NCBI RefSeq assembly: GCF_024343675.1
Contig: NZ_RJUD01000097.1
Span: 248,001-312,000, forward strand
Source: Lacihabitans sp. CS3-21
GTDB lineage: Bacteria > Bacteroidota > Bacteroidia > Cytophagales > Spirosomataceae
Direction of reading: 5' to 3'
DNA: 64,000 bases
The notes under the pieces were generated by a model, which saw only the letters and a list, made by a program, of their open reading frames with translations, was not told the DNA's origin and did not search any database. Each line of letters starts with the position of its first letter. Position 1 is the first letter of the stretch. Below, piece by piece: positions 45,502 through 55,078 of the stretch. The position numbers and the translations under genes are program-made.

Positions 45502-45532
45502 AAAAAAAAGAGGAGCGAAGGCTCCTCTTTTG
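45502..45532 (-). terminator. Intrinsic terminator after the 45.6-kb transglycosylase gene
   Basis: On the minus strand the 10-bp stem AAAGAGGAGC/GCTCCTCTTT with loop CTTC is followed by a long T-run. Confidence 0.93.
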
Positions 45533-45551
45533 GATTTTATATTAAATATTT

Positions 45552-47138
45552 TTAAGACTTAATTTTAATTTTTTGTCCAACCTTAACAGTATTGCCTTGA
45601 ATATTATTCCATTTTTTTATGTCAGAGATAGTCACGCCATCATATCGTTGAGAAATGTTCCAAAGCGTATCTCCAGGTCTTACGGTGTAGGTAGCTGATT
45701 TTTTTATAGTTTCTGAAGAAGTTTTAGCCGCTATACTGTTGGCCTTAACTTTTTGTTTAACGTCTACATATATAACCAATCTTTCTCCCGCGTTTACTTG
45801 AGACGAACGCTTGTTATTCCATTTTTTGATATCTTTCATGTTGACATCATATTTCATAGCTATTTTGTTCAAAAACTCACCTCTTTTTACTTTGTGAATT
45901 TTCTTCACTTGCTTGGTGATGTTTTTATACTTCACAGGAATTTCCTCTTGATCGTCATCAGAAGTATTCGATGCAATTATGTGTGTCGTAGAAGTTTTTC
46001 TACCTATTATGATTGTACCATCATCAGTAGTAGTTACACCACTACCTGATGCCAACATTGTTGGATTTTCAGAATCAGCATTTTCAATTGTGCTAGGTAA
46101 TTCTCCTTTTCTACTAGCAGAGTCCAAGATTGCCAATTTGTTTTCGTTGAAATAAGCAAGGTTGGTTGCTGGAAGAGTCAATTCATATCCATTAGGCATT
46201 GCTGGTAGAATATTGCCTTTGATGTGAGGATTTAATCTTTTAATTTCTGCAAGATCTAACTGACTTAAAGAAGCCAAAACACTTAAATCCACATATTTTT
46301 CCAATATAACTTTCTCTACTGGAACTCTTTGCTTTAAATTCGTCGGCGTGATACCATGAAGGTGACCATAATTCATCATATAAGCCAAAGCTATAAATTG
46401 GGGTACATAAGCTCTGGTGTCAGGGTGAATGTGTGGATGTAGATCCCAATAATTTGAAAGGCCAGTAGAACGCATAGTTCTTCCGATTCTTCCAGGGCCA
46501 GTATTGTATGAGGCTAATGCCAAATCCCAATCATTGAATCTTTTATAAAGTTGCTTCAAATATCTGCAAGCAGCATCCGTTGATTTTTCGATGTGCATAC
46601 GTTCATCCACATATTCGTTGATGGTAAGTCCCATTTCCTTGCCTGTAAATGACATAAACTGCCAAAGACCAACCGCCTTACTTCTAGACACCGCTTTCGG
46701 ATTAAGTCCCGATTCTAACAAAGCCAAATATTTCAAGTCCTCTGGCATTCCGTTTTGTCTAAGTGAATTTTCAAAAATTGGGAAATAAATTTCTTTTTCC
46801 TCCATCATGTGTTTAGAAAAACTAGGTCTTCTAATGAGAAAGAAATCGAGGTATTTTTTTACACTTTCGTTGTAAACCATGGGCATGGTTTTTTCTATAG
46901 CTTTAAGTCTCTGCTCAACAATCTGAGGGTCCTCTATTAAAACTTTATATTCTTTTTTGTCTCTTTCGTCAAAGACAATAAGCTCATAGGGATATATGAT
47001 TTTTGGTTCTTCTACTACAGTAGTATCCTGGATTACTTGATCTTCAAGTATCACCGAATTTATCTGAGCATTAGAAGCAAAATTGAAACCAGCAACAAGA
47101 GAAAAGGTCAAAAGAATTTTTGAGATTTTCATAGTCAT
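45552..47138 (-). CDS. MltD-like lytic transglycosylase with two LysM domains
   Basis: Exported wall hydrolase of about 528 residues. The start lies at one of three close ATG codons; 47138 or 47132 best opens the signal peptide MKISKILLTFSLVAGF. The transglycosylase domain has the catalytic Glu in YLALLESGLNPKAVSRSKAVG and the substrate motif ALASYNTGPGRIGR. Two LysM domains close the protein (IHKVKRGEFLNKIAMKYDV and YTVRPGDTLWNISQRYDGV). It is a shorter relative of the four-LysM protein at 28.2-30.5 kb. Confidence 0.92.
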   Translation of the reverse strand: MTMKISKILLTFSLVAGFNFASNAQINSVILEDQVIQDTTVVEEPKIIYPYELIVFDERDKKEYKVLIEDPQIVEQRLKAIEKTMPMVYNESVKKYLDFFLIRRPSFSKHMMEEKEIYFPIFENSLRQNGMPEDLKYLALLESGLNPKAVSRSKAVGLWQFMSFTGKEMGLTINEYVDERMHIEKSTDAACRYLKQLYKRFNDWDLALASYNTGPGRIGRTMRSTGLSNYWDLHPHIHPDTRAYVPQFIALAYMMNYGHLHGITPTNLKQRVPVEKVILEKYVDLSVLASLSQLDLAEIKRLNPHIKGNILPAMPNGYELTLPATNLAYFNENKLAILDSASRKGELPSTIENADSENPTMLASGSGVTTTDDGTIIIGRKTSTTHIIASNTSDDDQEEIPVKYKNITKQVKKIHKVKRGEFLNKIAMKYDVNMKDIKKWNNKRSSQVNAGERLVIYVDVKQKVKANSIAAKTSSETIKKSATYTVRPGDTLWNISQRYDGVTISDIKKWNNIQGNTVKVGQKIKIKS

Positions 47139-47262
47139 AAAATGAGTTTTCACAATAATAAATAAACTAAACGAGACTTTTTAGGAAAGCAATACCTCAA
47201 AACTAATAATTATTTCCTAAAAAAAATTAATAAAAGTTAAAAAAAACTTAATACGAGTGTAA

Positions 47263-48684
47263 TTAAGCTATTTTTTGAACATTTAAAGCGAATTCCAACA
47301 TCTTTTTTTCCCCAAATTCAGAGCCAAGTATCTGGAAACCAATGGGCAGGCCATCAGAATTTTTTCCATTGGGTATGGATATAGATGGCATCCCCACAAC
47401 ATTGGCGTGCACTGTGAATATGTCTGCCAAAAACATCTCCATGGGGTCTGTACTTTTTACCCCAATTTTAAATGCCGGAGTCGGTGTTGTTGGAGAAACT
47501 ATAAAGTCCACTCTTTTAAAGAAATCCTCCGTTTCTTGTTTTACCAACTTCCTTACTCTCTGTGCCTTTGTGTAATAGGCATCATAATAATCAGCACTCA
47601 ATATAAAAGAACCAAGCATAATTCTTTTTTTAACTTCTTTCCCAAATCCTTCGCCTCTTGTTTTTTTATACAAATCCTCTAGATTTTCAGCTTTGGGAGT
47701 TCGATAGCCATACCTAATACCATCATACCTTGAAAGATTTGAACTTGCTTCTGCCATAGTCAAAATATAGTAGGTTGGAAGCAAATATTTCATTTTGGGA
47801 AATGAAAGAGGAACTAAGGTATGACCAGCTTTTTTTAGATTTTCGAGCTTGTTCATCGTGGTCTTCTTAACTTCATCATCTATGCCTTCTGAGTTTATTG
47901 CATCTTCAAAATAACCGATGTTGTATTTATTTTCAGAGGAAGAAACTGAACTGTAATCTTCGACAGGCAATGGTGAAACAGTACTGTCATATTCATCGCT
48001 TCCTGACATTACCTCAAGCAAAAGTGCAGCATCTTCAATAGAATTCGTAATTGGACCGATGCAATCAAAAGAAGATGCATAAGCGGCTAATCCCCATCTC
48101 GAAATTCTTGAATATGTTGGTTTTAAGCCTACTACCCCACAAAATCCTGCTGGCTGACGAACAGAACCACCTGTATCAGATCCAATAGAGGCATGACACA
48201 GTGCGGCTTGAACAGCAACGGCAGAAGCACCTGATGAACCACCTGGAACCCGGGTTTTATCAGCAAAATTTAGTGTTGGGCCAAAGGCAGAGTTTTCATT
48301 GGAAGAACCCATCGCAAATTCGTCGCAGTTTTGCCTTCCAATTATGATTGCATCTTCATCAATCAGTCTTTGAATGGCAGTTGCTGTGAATTGTGATTTA
48401 AAACCGTCTAGTATTTTACTTCCAGATTGCAATCCATGATTTTTATAAGCCAGTACGTCTTTGATGCCAATTACCATTCCAGCAAGTTTGCCTGCGGTGC
48501 CATTCATGATTTTTTCTTGAACAATTTCGGCTTGAGACAAAGCTTCTTCAGCATACACTTCAAGAAAAACATTTAGGTCTTTATGGGTTTCAATACTAAC
48601 TATAAACCCCTGAACTGTAGCAGGAACGGTGGTTAGGTTACTTAGAAGTGCTTTGCGATATTGGGCATAGGTTTGATATGTCAC
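47263..48684 (-). CDS. gatA: Asp-tRNA(Asn)/Glu-tRNA(Gln) amidotransferase subunit A
   Basis: Amidase subunit that releases ammonia from glutamine to amidate mischarged tRNA. The Ser-cisSer-Lys triad is Lys75 (GIKDV), Ser150 (VPGGSSGAS) and Ser174 (SDTGGSVRQP). Length 473 is normal. The start codon is GTG 48684 with an AGGA-like site about ten bases before it. gatB and gatC are not adjacent. tatA lies upstream, separated by a strong terminator. Confidence 0.95.
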   Translation of the reverse strand: MTYQTYAQYRKALLSNLTTVPATVQGFIVSIETHKDLNVFLEVYAEEALSQAEIVQEKIMNGTAGKLAGMVIGIKDVLAYKNHGLQSGSKILDGFKSQFTATAIQRLIDEDAIIIGRQNCDEFAMGSSNENSAFGPTLNFADKTRVPGGSSGASAVAVQAALCHASIGSDTGGSVRQPAGFCGVVGLKPTYSRISRWGLAAYASSFDCIGPITNSIEDAALLLEVMSGSDEYDSTVSPLPVEDYSSVSSSENKYNIGYFEDAINSEGIDDEVKKTTMNKLENLKKAGHTLVPLSFPKMKYLLPTYYILTMAEASSNLSRYDGIRYGYRTPKAENLEDLYKKTRGEGFGKEVKKRIMLGSFILSADYYDAYYTKAQRVRKLVKQETEDFFKRVDFIVSPTTPTPAFKIGVKSTDPMEMFLADIFTVHANVVGMPSISIPNGKNSDGLPIGFQILGSEFGEKKMLEFALNVQKIA

Positions 48685-48708
48685 GTCTTGATCCTGTTAA
48701 AAATAAAA

Positions 48709-48745
48709 AACAACAGGTTCAATTATTTAAATTGAATCTGTTGTT
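48709..48745 (-). terminator. Intrinsic terminator after tatA
   Basis: A 16-bp stem with one G-U pair (AACAACAG.. / ..CTGTTGTT, loop ATTTA) is followed on the minus strand by TTTTTTATTTTT. It separates tatA from gatA. Confidence 0.93.
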
Positions 48746-48767
48746 CAAAAAAATGTCGTTTAGGCTA

Positions 48768-48968
48768 TTAATCTTCTGAATTTGCCGCTTTTTCAATATT
48801 TTCTTTTACGTCTTTTGTAGCATCTTTAAACTCACGGATACCTTTTCCAAGTCCACGAGCTAATTCCGGCAATTTTTTCGCACCAAAAAATAATAAAATA
48901 ACAAATACTATAACGAAAATTTCAGTACCGCCTAAATTTCCTAAAAACAATAATGTTGCTAATTCCAT
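48768..48968 (-). CDS. tatA: Sec-independent translocase TatA/TatE-type protein
   Basis: Tat pore subunit of 66 residues: short N-terminal transmembrane helix (EIFVIVFVILLFFGAKKLPELA), FGxKKLPE hinge, amphipathic helix (RGLGKGIREFKDATKDV) and acidic tail. It stands alone without tatC. The window also encodes two oxidoreductases with twin-arginine signals that would need this system. Confidence 0.96.
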   Translation of the reverse strand: MELATLLFLGNLGGTEIFVIVFVILLFFGAKKLPELARGLGKGIREFKDATKDVKENIEKAANSED

Positions 48969-48988
48969 GCTTGTAAATAATTGATGTA

Positions 48989-48996
48989 CAAATTTA
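48989..48996 (-). promoter_or_regulatory. Bacteroidota -7 box for tatA
   Basis: TAAATTTG on the minus strand matches TAnnTTTG, 20 bases before the tatA ATG. Confidence 0.45.
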
Positions 48997-49078
48997 ATAA
49001 ATTAACTATATAAAAAAACTTTTTATTTTATCAACGGTGCTAAATCGACCTATTGTATCGCTCAAAACTCTGTTTTTG

Positions 49079-49501
49079 TCAAGAAATATCTCTATTTAGT
49101 AGCCATGTCTCAAATTTCTCAATTTCTTCTGACACACTATTGAAAACAAACGTCATTAAAGCAATATCATCTGCAAATCCGAGCATCGGAATAAAGTCAG
49201 GCACTAAGTCCAAAGGTGACAAGAAATACACAAAAGCTGTAATTATGATCACTACATTTTTTAGGTCAATGGCTCTGTATTCACCTGTTGCATAAAACTT
49301 TAAGAGCTTACCTAAGACCATAACTTTAGAAGTAATAGACTGCAAAACCGTGCTTTTCCCTTCAGCTTGAATCTTGTTTAGGACACCTTTCAATAAAGTT
49401 AATATTCCAACGGTATTTTTAGAAATTCTGGAAGCTTTTTTTAAGGAAGTATTGTAAAAAACAGAGTCTAAAATTTTTTCTAAAATGTTGCCTGTGTTCA
49501 T
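49079..49501 (-). CDS. YkvA family (DUF1232) protein
   Basis: Small membrane-associated protein of 140 residues with the DUF1232 signature FVYFLSPLDLVPDFIPMLGFADDIALM. ATG 49501 (MNTGNILEKIL) is chosen over the frame's earlier open codons. The N-terminal half is helical and basic. Function unknown; the family is widespread. It is divergent from mdh. Confidence 0.85.
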   Translation of the reverse strand: MNTGNILEKILDSVFYNTSLKKASRISKNTVGILTLLKGVLNKIQAEGKSTVLQSITSKVMVLGKLLKFYATGEYRAIDLKNVVIIITAFVYFLSPLDLVPDFIPMLGFADDIALMTFVFNSVSEEIEKFETWLLNRDIS

Positions 49502-49600
49502 TGTTATTTGCTGTAAAAGAATACTTTTTAAAACCGCCACAAATTAAACCATTCTTTTGTAATATTAGACGAAAAAATATTAAAAATGAAAATGATATAA

Positions 49601-49632
49601 TTGGCAATTATTAAAATTATACAATATTTTTG
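49601..49632 (+). promoter_or_regulatory. Promoter of mdh
   Basis: TTGG at 49601-49604 (near the -33 TTTG) and TATTTTTG at 49625-49632 (exact TAnnTTTG) are separated by 20 bases, the expected spacing, 50 bases before the mdh ATG. Confidence 0.6.
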
Positions 49633-49681
49633 TTAAAATTTTTAAATCAAATAGGGTTTACCTAAAAATAGTTAAAATCAC

Positions 49682-50611
49682 ATGAAAGTTACAGTAATAG
49701 GTGCTGGTGCTGTGGGGGCTACTGCCGCCGACAATATCGCCAGAAAACAAATAGCGTCGGAAGTTGTCATTTTGGACATTAAAGAGGGTTTTGCGGAAGG
49801 TAAAGCGATGGACTTGGCTCAAACTGCCTCTATTGAGGGTTTTGATACAAAACTGGTTGGTGTTACAAACGATTACCAAAGAACTGCAAAGTCGGATGTG
49901 ATCGTTGTGACTTCAGGTTTGCCACGCAAGCCAGGTATGACACGTGAAGAGTTGATTGGTATCAATGCAGGCATTGTTAGAACTGTTGTTACTAACGCTT
50001 TGGCTGTTTCTCCCAAGGCCATTATCCTGATTGTTTCTAACCCGATGGATACCATGACCTACCTTACTTATCAGATTGCTGCCGAAATGGGTATTTCTAA
50101 AAGAAAAGTAATCGGAATGGGTGGTGCTTTGGATTCATCAAGATTCAGATATAGATTAGGCGAGGCCTTAAATGTTGCTCAAAGTGACTTGCATGGTATG
50201 GTTATCGGAGGACATGGAGATACCACAATGATTCCTTTGACTCGATTGGCAACTTGGAATGGTATTCCGGTAAGTAGATTCTTGAGTGGAGATAAATTGA
50301 AAGAGGTTTCGGACAAAACAATGGTGGGTGGAGCTACGCTTACCGGACTTTTGGGTACTTCCGCATGGTATGCACCGGGTGCTGCTATCGGACAAATCGT
50401 AGAGTCAATTCTTCGTGATGAAAAGAAAATTATTCCTTCTTGCGTTTATTTGAACGGCGAATACGGTCAAAAAGATATTTGCATAGGTGTACCAGTAGTT
50501 ATTGGTAGAACTGGATGGGAAAAGATAATTAATTTGAGATTGAGCAATGCAGAGAAAGAGGCTTTCGAGAAATCTGCAGAAGCAGTAAGAGCTATGAATG
50601 CGGCTTTGTAA
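49682..50611 (+). CDS. mdh: Malate dehydrogenase
   Basis: NAD-dependent TCA-cycle enzyme of the LDH-like (type 3) MDH group, 309 residues. NAD motif VTVIGAGAVGATAADNIA, substrate Arg in SGLPRKPGMTREEL, SNPMDTMTY, and catalytic His in VIGGHGDTTMIPL. The Arg in place of the LDH Gln in the substrate loop supports malate specificity. A strong terminator follows. sucD of the same cycle lies 0.6 kb downstream on the other strand. Confidence 0.97.
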   Translation: MKVTVIGAGAVGATAADNIARKQIASEVVILDIKEGFAEGKAMDLAQTASIEGFDTKLVGVTNDYQRTAKSDVIVVTSGLPRKPGMTREELIGINAGIVRTVVTNALAVSPKAIILIVSNPMDTMTYLTYQIAAEMGISKRKVIGMGGALDSSRFRYRLGEALNVAQSDLHGMVIGGHGDTTMIPLTRLATWNGIPVSRFLSGDKLKEVSDKTMVGGATLTGLLGTSAWYAPGAAIGQIVESILRDEKKIIPSCVYLNGEYGQKDICIGVPVVIGRTGWEKIINLRLSNAEKEAFEKSAEAVRAMNAAL

Positions 50612-50627
50612 TTGATCAAGTATAATG

Positions 50628-50663
50628 AAAAAGCCCGAAAACGTATAGTTTTCGGGCTTTTTT
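50628..50663 (+). terminator. Intrinsic terminator after mdh
   Basis: A 15-bp stem AAAAAGCCCGAAAAC/GTTTTCGGGCTTTTT with loop GTATA and a trailing T. Confidence 0.95.
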
Positions 50664-50686
50664 ACGAACTCTTGTTTTTTATTTGT

Positions 50687-51097
50687 TTACTTCAACGTTG
50701 AATATCCTAATATTTGTTTGTGTCCATTTAGTACAATTTCTATTTCTAAATTATTAATATCCAATCGATTAACCTTGTATTCGTATTCATTGATAACCAA
50801 GGTTGAGCCATCAGCGGTGAGTTTAAAGTCAAAAACTGCGTCTGTATCCTCCGTGTAACATTTACTTTCGCCTTTACTCCATTCATATTTGCTCTCTTTT
50901 TTTCTAAATGTAAATGTATCGTCTTTTAAACAATCAACGAGTTGGTCTATTTCAGCATTTTTGAATTGAGTCAATTTCCAAGTTTTAGTTTGACCAGCAG
51001 TTAAATAGTCGATAGGCATAAGCTCTACCTCTTTTTCAATTGGAGTACAAGCGGTAATCAATGAGATTGCAGCAAGAAGTAGTGAAATCTTTTTCAT
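50687..51097 (-). CDS. Small lipocalin-like lipoprotein
   Basis: Predicted lipoprotein of 136 residues with lipobox ITAC (Cys17). The mature part (GQTKTWKLTQF, DDTFTFRKKESKYEWSKGESKC, GSTLVINEYEYKV) resembles the lipocalin-like lipoproteins of Bacteroidota. Two Cys (in QLVDCLKDD and ESKCYTED) could form a disulfide. Ligand unknown. It ends close to the mdh terminator. Confidence 0.78.
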   Translation of the reverse strand: MKKISLLLAAISLITACTPIEKEVELMPIDYLTAGQTKTWKLTQFKNAEIDQLVDCLKDDTFTFRKKESKYEWSKGESKCYTEDTDAVFDFKLTADGSTLVINEYEYKVNRLDINNLEIEIVLNGHKQILGYSTLK

Positions 51098-51119
51098 TTT
51101 TTATATTGTTTAGGAATGC

Positions 51120-51156
51120 AAAAAAAAACTCTTAATTAGTTAGTCTAATTAAGAGT
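51120..51156 (-). terminator. Intrinsic terminator after sucD
   Basis: A perfect 12-bp stem ACTCTTAATTAG/CTAATTAAGAGT followed on the minus strand by a T-run. Confidence 0.92.
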
Positions 51157-51204
51157 CGTTAAATACCGTGCCAAAAAGTATTTTTAGGAATATTTTTTAA
51201 AAAA

Positions 51205-52083
51205 TTAGTTTTTCCCTAAGGCTTTCAACATCGTTTCTCCAATTTCAGCTGGTGAATCTACCACAAAAATTCCGCACTCACGCATGATGGCCATTTTTGC
51301 AGCTGCAGTATCGTCAGCTCCACCAATGATAGCTCCAGCATGTCCCATTCTACGTCCTTTTGGAGCAGTTTGGCCTGCAATGAAACCTACAACTGGTTTT
51401 TTGTTGCCTGTTGATTTAATGTAATGAGCAGCTTCTGCTTCCATTCCGCCTCCAATCTCACCTATCATTACAATGCCTTCTGTCTCTGGGTCGTTCATAA
51501 ACATTTCAACAGCCTGCTTGGTAGTTGTTCCGATGATTGGGTCACCACCTATACCGATGGCTGTAGTTTGTCCAAGTCCAGCTTTGGTCAATTGATCTAC
51601 CGCTTCGTATGTCAAAGTACCTGATTTTGAAACTACTCCAATAGTACCTTTTTTAAATATAAAACCTGGCATAATGCCCACTTTACATTCTTCTGCTGTT
51701 ATAATTCCTGGACAGTTAGGTCCAATAAGCGTAACATCTTTGCCATCTATATAGGACTTAGCTTTCACCATGTCTTTAGTAGGAATGCCTTCTGTAATAC
51801 AAACTATAACTTTGATTCCTGCATCGGCAGCCTCCATGATAGCATCTGCAGCAAAGCCTGGCGGAACGAAAATAATAGATACATCAGCACCTGTAGCTTT
51901 TACAGCTTCTTCAACAGTATTGAAAACTGGAGTTTCCAAGTGTTTTTGACCGCCTTTACCAGGCGTTACGCCTCCAACTACATTTGTACCGTAGTCAATC
52001 ATTTGTCCGGCATGGAAAGAACCTTCCGATCCTGTGAAGCCCTGTACAATTACTTTCGAATTTTTGTTTACAAGAATACTCAT
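51205..52083 (-). CDS. sucD: Succinate-CoA ligase alpha subunit
   Basis: TCA-cycle enzyme making ATP or GTP from succinyl-CoA; 292 residues. CoA-binding region [43 protein letters not shown], and the phosphorylated His in [17 protein letters not shown]. sucC is not adjacent, unlike the usual sucCD operon of many bacteria. A -7 box lies at 52152-52159. Confidence 0.97.
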   Translation of the reverse strand: MSILVNKNSKVIVQGFTGSEGSFHAGQMIDYGTNVVGGVTPGKGGQKHLETPVFNTVEEAVKATGADVSIIFVPPGFAADAIMEAADAGIKVIVCITEGIPTKDMVKAKSYIDGKDVTLIGPNCPGIITAEECKVGIMPGFIFKKGTIGVVSKSGTLTYEAVDQLTKAGLGQTTAIGIGGDPIIGTTTKQAVEMFMNDPETEGIVMIGEIGGGMEAEAAHYIKSTGNKKPVVGFIAGQTAPKGRRMGHAGAIIGGADDTAAAKMAIMRECGIFVVDSPAEIGETMLKALGKN

Positions 52084-52151
52084 CTTTATGGTTTTTTGCC
52101 GCTAAGCGGACTGAATATTTAAATGATTAAAAATACTTATCAATTCTCCTT

Positions 52152-52159
52152 CAAATGTA
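52152..52159 (-). promoter_or_regulatory. Bacteroidota -7 box for sucD
   Basis: TACATTTG on the minus strand matches TAnnTTTG, about 70 bases before the sucD ATG. Confidence 0.45.
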
Positions 52160-52253
52160 CCTTTGAAATTAGAAAAATACAAAAAACTTGATAAAAAAAT
52201 TTAAGTAAAAAAGGCTAAGTTGATGATAACAAGTGTTTTATGTTTTTAGGGAA

Positions 52254-52295
52254 TAAAAAAAAGTATAAATTCTAAAATTTTAGAACTTATACTTT
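52254..52295 (-). terminator. Intrinsic terminator after metK
   Basis: A 17-bp stem with one mismatch (AAAGTATAA.. / ..TTATACTTT) followed on the minus strand by TTTTTTATT, just past the metK stop. Confidence 0.85.
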
Positions 52296-52319
52296 CTATA
52301 AATCGAACACAAGATTTAA

Positions 52320-53591
52320 TTAGATGCCAAAAGCTGCTTTTACTTTCTCTACATAGTCCAATTTTTCCCAAGTAAATAATTCAACTTCCACTTCTGCTTT
52401 TTGACCTGCATTATTAAAAGACTTTTTAACAATTTTCGACTCTCTACCCATGTGACCATAGGCAGCTGTTTCAGAGTAAATAGGCGTACGCAATTTCAAT
52501 CTCTGCTCAATAGCATAAGGACGCATATCAAACGTTTTTTCTACTATTTTAGCGATTTCGCCATCTGACAAAGATACTTTAGCCGTTCCGTTGGTATCAA
52601 TAAAAATACCGCAAGGCTGAGCTACACCAATAGCATAAGAAACCTGTACCAATACTTCGTCGCAAACTCCAGCGGCCACAAGGTTTTTTGCAATATGACG
52701 TGTTGCATATGCTGCCGAACGGTCTACTTTCGAAGGATCTTTTCCTGAAAATGCACCTCCACCGTGAGCACCTTTACCACCATAAGTATCTACAATGATT
52801 TTTCTACCTGTAAGGCCAGTGTCTCCGTGCGGTCCACCGATTACGAACTTACCTGTTGGGTTGATATGATAAAGAATATCGTCTGTAAATAAAGCTTGAA
52901 GTTCAGGCTTAAGCTTAGCTTTTACTCTTGGAATAACGATATTGATGATGTCCGACTTGATTTTTGCAAGCATGGTTTCATCTTCGTCAAAATCATCGTG
53001 TTGGGTCGAAACTACTATCGTGTCAATTCTTTGCGGTTGGTTATCGTCTGAATATTCGATGGTTACCTGAGACTTAGAATCTGGTCTAAGATATTTAATT
53101 TCAGCGTTTTCTCTTCTTACATCCGCCAATTCTTGAAGAATTTTGTGTGACAAATCTAAGGCCAGTGGCATATAATTCTCGGTCTCTTTGGTGGCATAAC
53201 CAAACATCATACCCTGGTCACCAGCTCCTTGAGCATTTGCTTTTGCTTCAAAGTCGTCGCCAGACTTGCGGTCAACGCCTTGGTTGATGTCTTTTGATTG
53301 TTCGTGGATAGCAGAAATAATTCCACAAGAATCCGCTTCAAACATGTACTCAGCTTTGGTATAACCGATTTTCTTGATAACGTCTCTAGCGATAGTTTGC
53401 ACATCCAAATAAGTGCTGGTGTTGACTTCTCCTGCCAATACTACCAAACCTGTAGTTACAAGAGTTTCACATGCTACTTTTGAAGTGGCATCAAATGCCA
53501 AAAAGTGGTCGATAAGTGCGTCTGAAATCTGATCCGCAACTTTGTCTGGGTGTCCTTCTGATACTGATTCAGAAGTAAATAAATAAGCCAT
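52320..53591 (-). CDS. metK: S-adenosylmethionine synthetase
   Basis: Makes SAM from methionine and ATP; 423 residues. ATP-binding [53 protein letters not shown] and the P-loop-like [19 protein letters not shown] are intact. The gene stands alone. About 155 bases of leader upstream can form a closed multi-hairpin structure, suggesting RNA-level control. Confidence 0.98.
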   Translation of the reverse strand: MAYLFTSESVSEGHPDKVADQISDALIDHFLAFDATSKVACETLVTTGLVVLAGEVNTSTYLDVQTIARDVIKKIGYTKAEYMFEADSCGIISAIHEQSKDINQGVDRKSGDDFEAKANAQGAGDQGMMFGYATKETENYMPLALDLSHKILQELADVRRENAEIKYLRPDSKSQVTIEYSDDNQPQRIDTIVVSTQHDDFDEDETMLAKIKSDIINIVIPRVKAKLKPELQALFTDDILYHINPTGKFVIGGPHGDTGLTGRKIIVDTYGGKGAHGGGAFSGKDPSKVDRSAAYATRHIAKNLVAAGVCDEVLVQVSYAIGVAQPCGIFIDTNGTAKVSLSDGEIAKIVEKTFDMRPYAIEQRLKLRTPIYSETAAYGHMGRESKIVKKSFNNAGQKAEVEVELFTWEKLDYVEKVKAAFGI

Positions 53592-53748
53592 TTTTTAAAT
53601 TTTTAAAGATTTGAAAAAATTAGCAAGAGAATTGAATGTCAGGTGCTTTGCCGAAACTTTTTTGGTCGGGCGACCCACATCTTTTTTACCACCGCGGTGT
53701 TTCTAAGTACTCGGTTGGTTTCCTAATAAATCAGGAACTCTTGATGTA
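53592..53748 (-). promoter_or_regulatory. Structured metK leader RNA (candidate riboswitch)
   Basis: Read on the minus strand, CAAGAG (53743-53738) can pair with CTCTTG (53629-53624), closing a domain of about 120 bases. Inside are a 7-bp hairpin (TTCCTGA/TTAGGAA, tetraloop TTTA), a helix ACCA-A-CC/GGTGGT and a GGTC/GACC hairpin with loop GCCC; GGTG could instead pair with the later CACC. The S-box core I know for SAM-I (GGGA..GGCCC..GGCAACC) is not present. SAM sensing is inferred only from the downstream gene. Confidence 0.5.
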
Positions 53749-53870
53749 CTGCAAAATTCAGAATTTTTGGTGAAACTAAAAAATGTTAGTGAAAAAATCT
53801 ATAAAAATATTATTTGGCAGATAAATTAACTATTAAAGTTGGATAAGTGGTTGGCGAAAAATAAAAATTT

Positions 53871-55064
53871 CTACAAAAAAGCATTTTTGAGCTTTTTAAA
53901 AATTACAACAAAGAAGGCCAATCCGAATTTTACCTTTGGCGTTGACCACATTATTTTCAATTCTTCCCAAAAAGTTGTTTCGCCATCCAGGAATTTGAAA
54001 ACCAAAGAAATAGGATTTTTGGCAAATAATTGATCGAAAACCTCAGCCATTGGATGGCGACTTTCCTGGATGACATTGAGTAGGGTAGAGGCATACAGTA
54101 AATGTCTTTTTTGCCAGAAACTGTCTTTTTCAAAGTCTGCCTGCCCATTTTCAAGTGTTCGAACTATCTTTTTTAGTTTCTTTTGGGTATTAGAGAAGGT
54201 ATATCCGGTAGCGGGATTTGTAGCTCCTCCTGCTGTTCCTATCCTGATTATTCTCTTTGATACAATGTCTTGGGTTTCTGTGTCGGACATCGGTATCACG
54301 CCAAACTCTTCTTCAAGTATTTTATAATCAGTGAGTTTTAAGTCCTTTTCTATGTATTCAAATAGGCTTTGATTGTATTCTTTTTCCGAAAGTAGTTTTT
54401 CAGAAAAAACCGTAAATTCGAATATGGCCTTATTTTTTGTAAACGGCAAAACGTACATAAATCTACATTCTGCATCTTTTTGTGGAATACCAAAATTCAT
54501 CATTTCAGGAATATCCTTTTCAAAAAGATTTTCTTTGGTTTCTATTACCAAGCCTTTGAAGTGCTGAAGAAGATTATGGTGTTTTTTGCTTTCAAGATTT
54601 AGTTTGAAAGTGCTATCAAAAACATATGGGGCCGTGAATTGTTGCTTGCTTTCTGTCGTAACTTCTACATTATCAATATTTTCTGTGATATTTTCAACTT
54701 TGTCCAAACAAAAAACGATGTTAGGGAAATTGTTGAGGTGAGCATTTACAAAATCATAGAAATCAATTCCTCTGAGAAGTTTGTAGCGATATTCGCCTAA
54801 TTCGTAGGTTTTTTCTAATTTACGAGAATCAATAATTTTAACTTTCTCCCATTTTTTGAAAAGAATTTTGTCAAATGGATTGTCAATTTTCTCCCAAAAA
54901 GCCCATGTTCTATCGTTTTTGGTTTTTCTTTCTGGATCAATAATCAGGATTTTCTTATCTGAAATCTTTGATATGGAAAGTTGATAAGCCAAAGAAAGTC
55001 CAGACATACCCCCACCGCAAATAATATAGTCGTAAATATTATCTTCTAGAAGTGCTTTGGCCAT
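53871..55064 (-). CDS. crtY: Lycopene beta-cyclase
   Basis: Carotenoid-ring enzyme of 397 residues. FAD-binding YDYIICGGGMSGLSLAYQLS, the NDRTWAFWE motif, YVFDSTF, the catalytic-region motif FGVIPMSDTE and RIGTAGGATNPATGYTFSNTQK are all present. It lies 14 bases downstream of lipA on the same strand. Other crt genes are not in the window. The product would be beta-carotene-type pigment. Confidence 0.93.
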   Translation of the reverse strand: MAKALLEDNIYDYIICGGGMSGLSLAYQLSISKISDKKILIIDPERKTKNDRTWAFWEKIDNPFDKILFKKWEKVKIIDSRKLEKTYELGEYRYKLLRGIDFYDFVNAHLNNFPNIVFCLDKVENITENIDNVEVTTESKQQFTAPYVFDSTFKLNLESKKHHNLLQHFKGLVIETKENLFEKDIPEMMNFGIPQKDAECRFMYVLPFTKNKAIFEFTVFSEKLLSEKEYNQSLFEYIEKDLKLTDYKILEEEFGVIPMSDTETQDIVSKRIIRIGTAGGATNPATGYTFSNTQKKLKKIVRTLENGQADFEKDSFWQKRHLLYASTLLNVIQESRHPMAEVFDQLFAKNPISLVFKFLDGETTFWEELKIMWSTPKVKFGLAFFVVIFKKLKNAFL

Positions 55065-55078
55065 AAGGTGTTTGATTG

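Noticed and set aside
53592-53748. SAM-I (S-box) riboswitch upstream of metK
   Set aside because: The conserved S-box core sequences are not visible, so only a generic structured leader is claimed.
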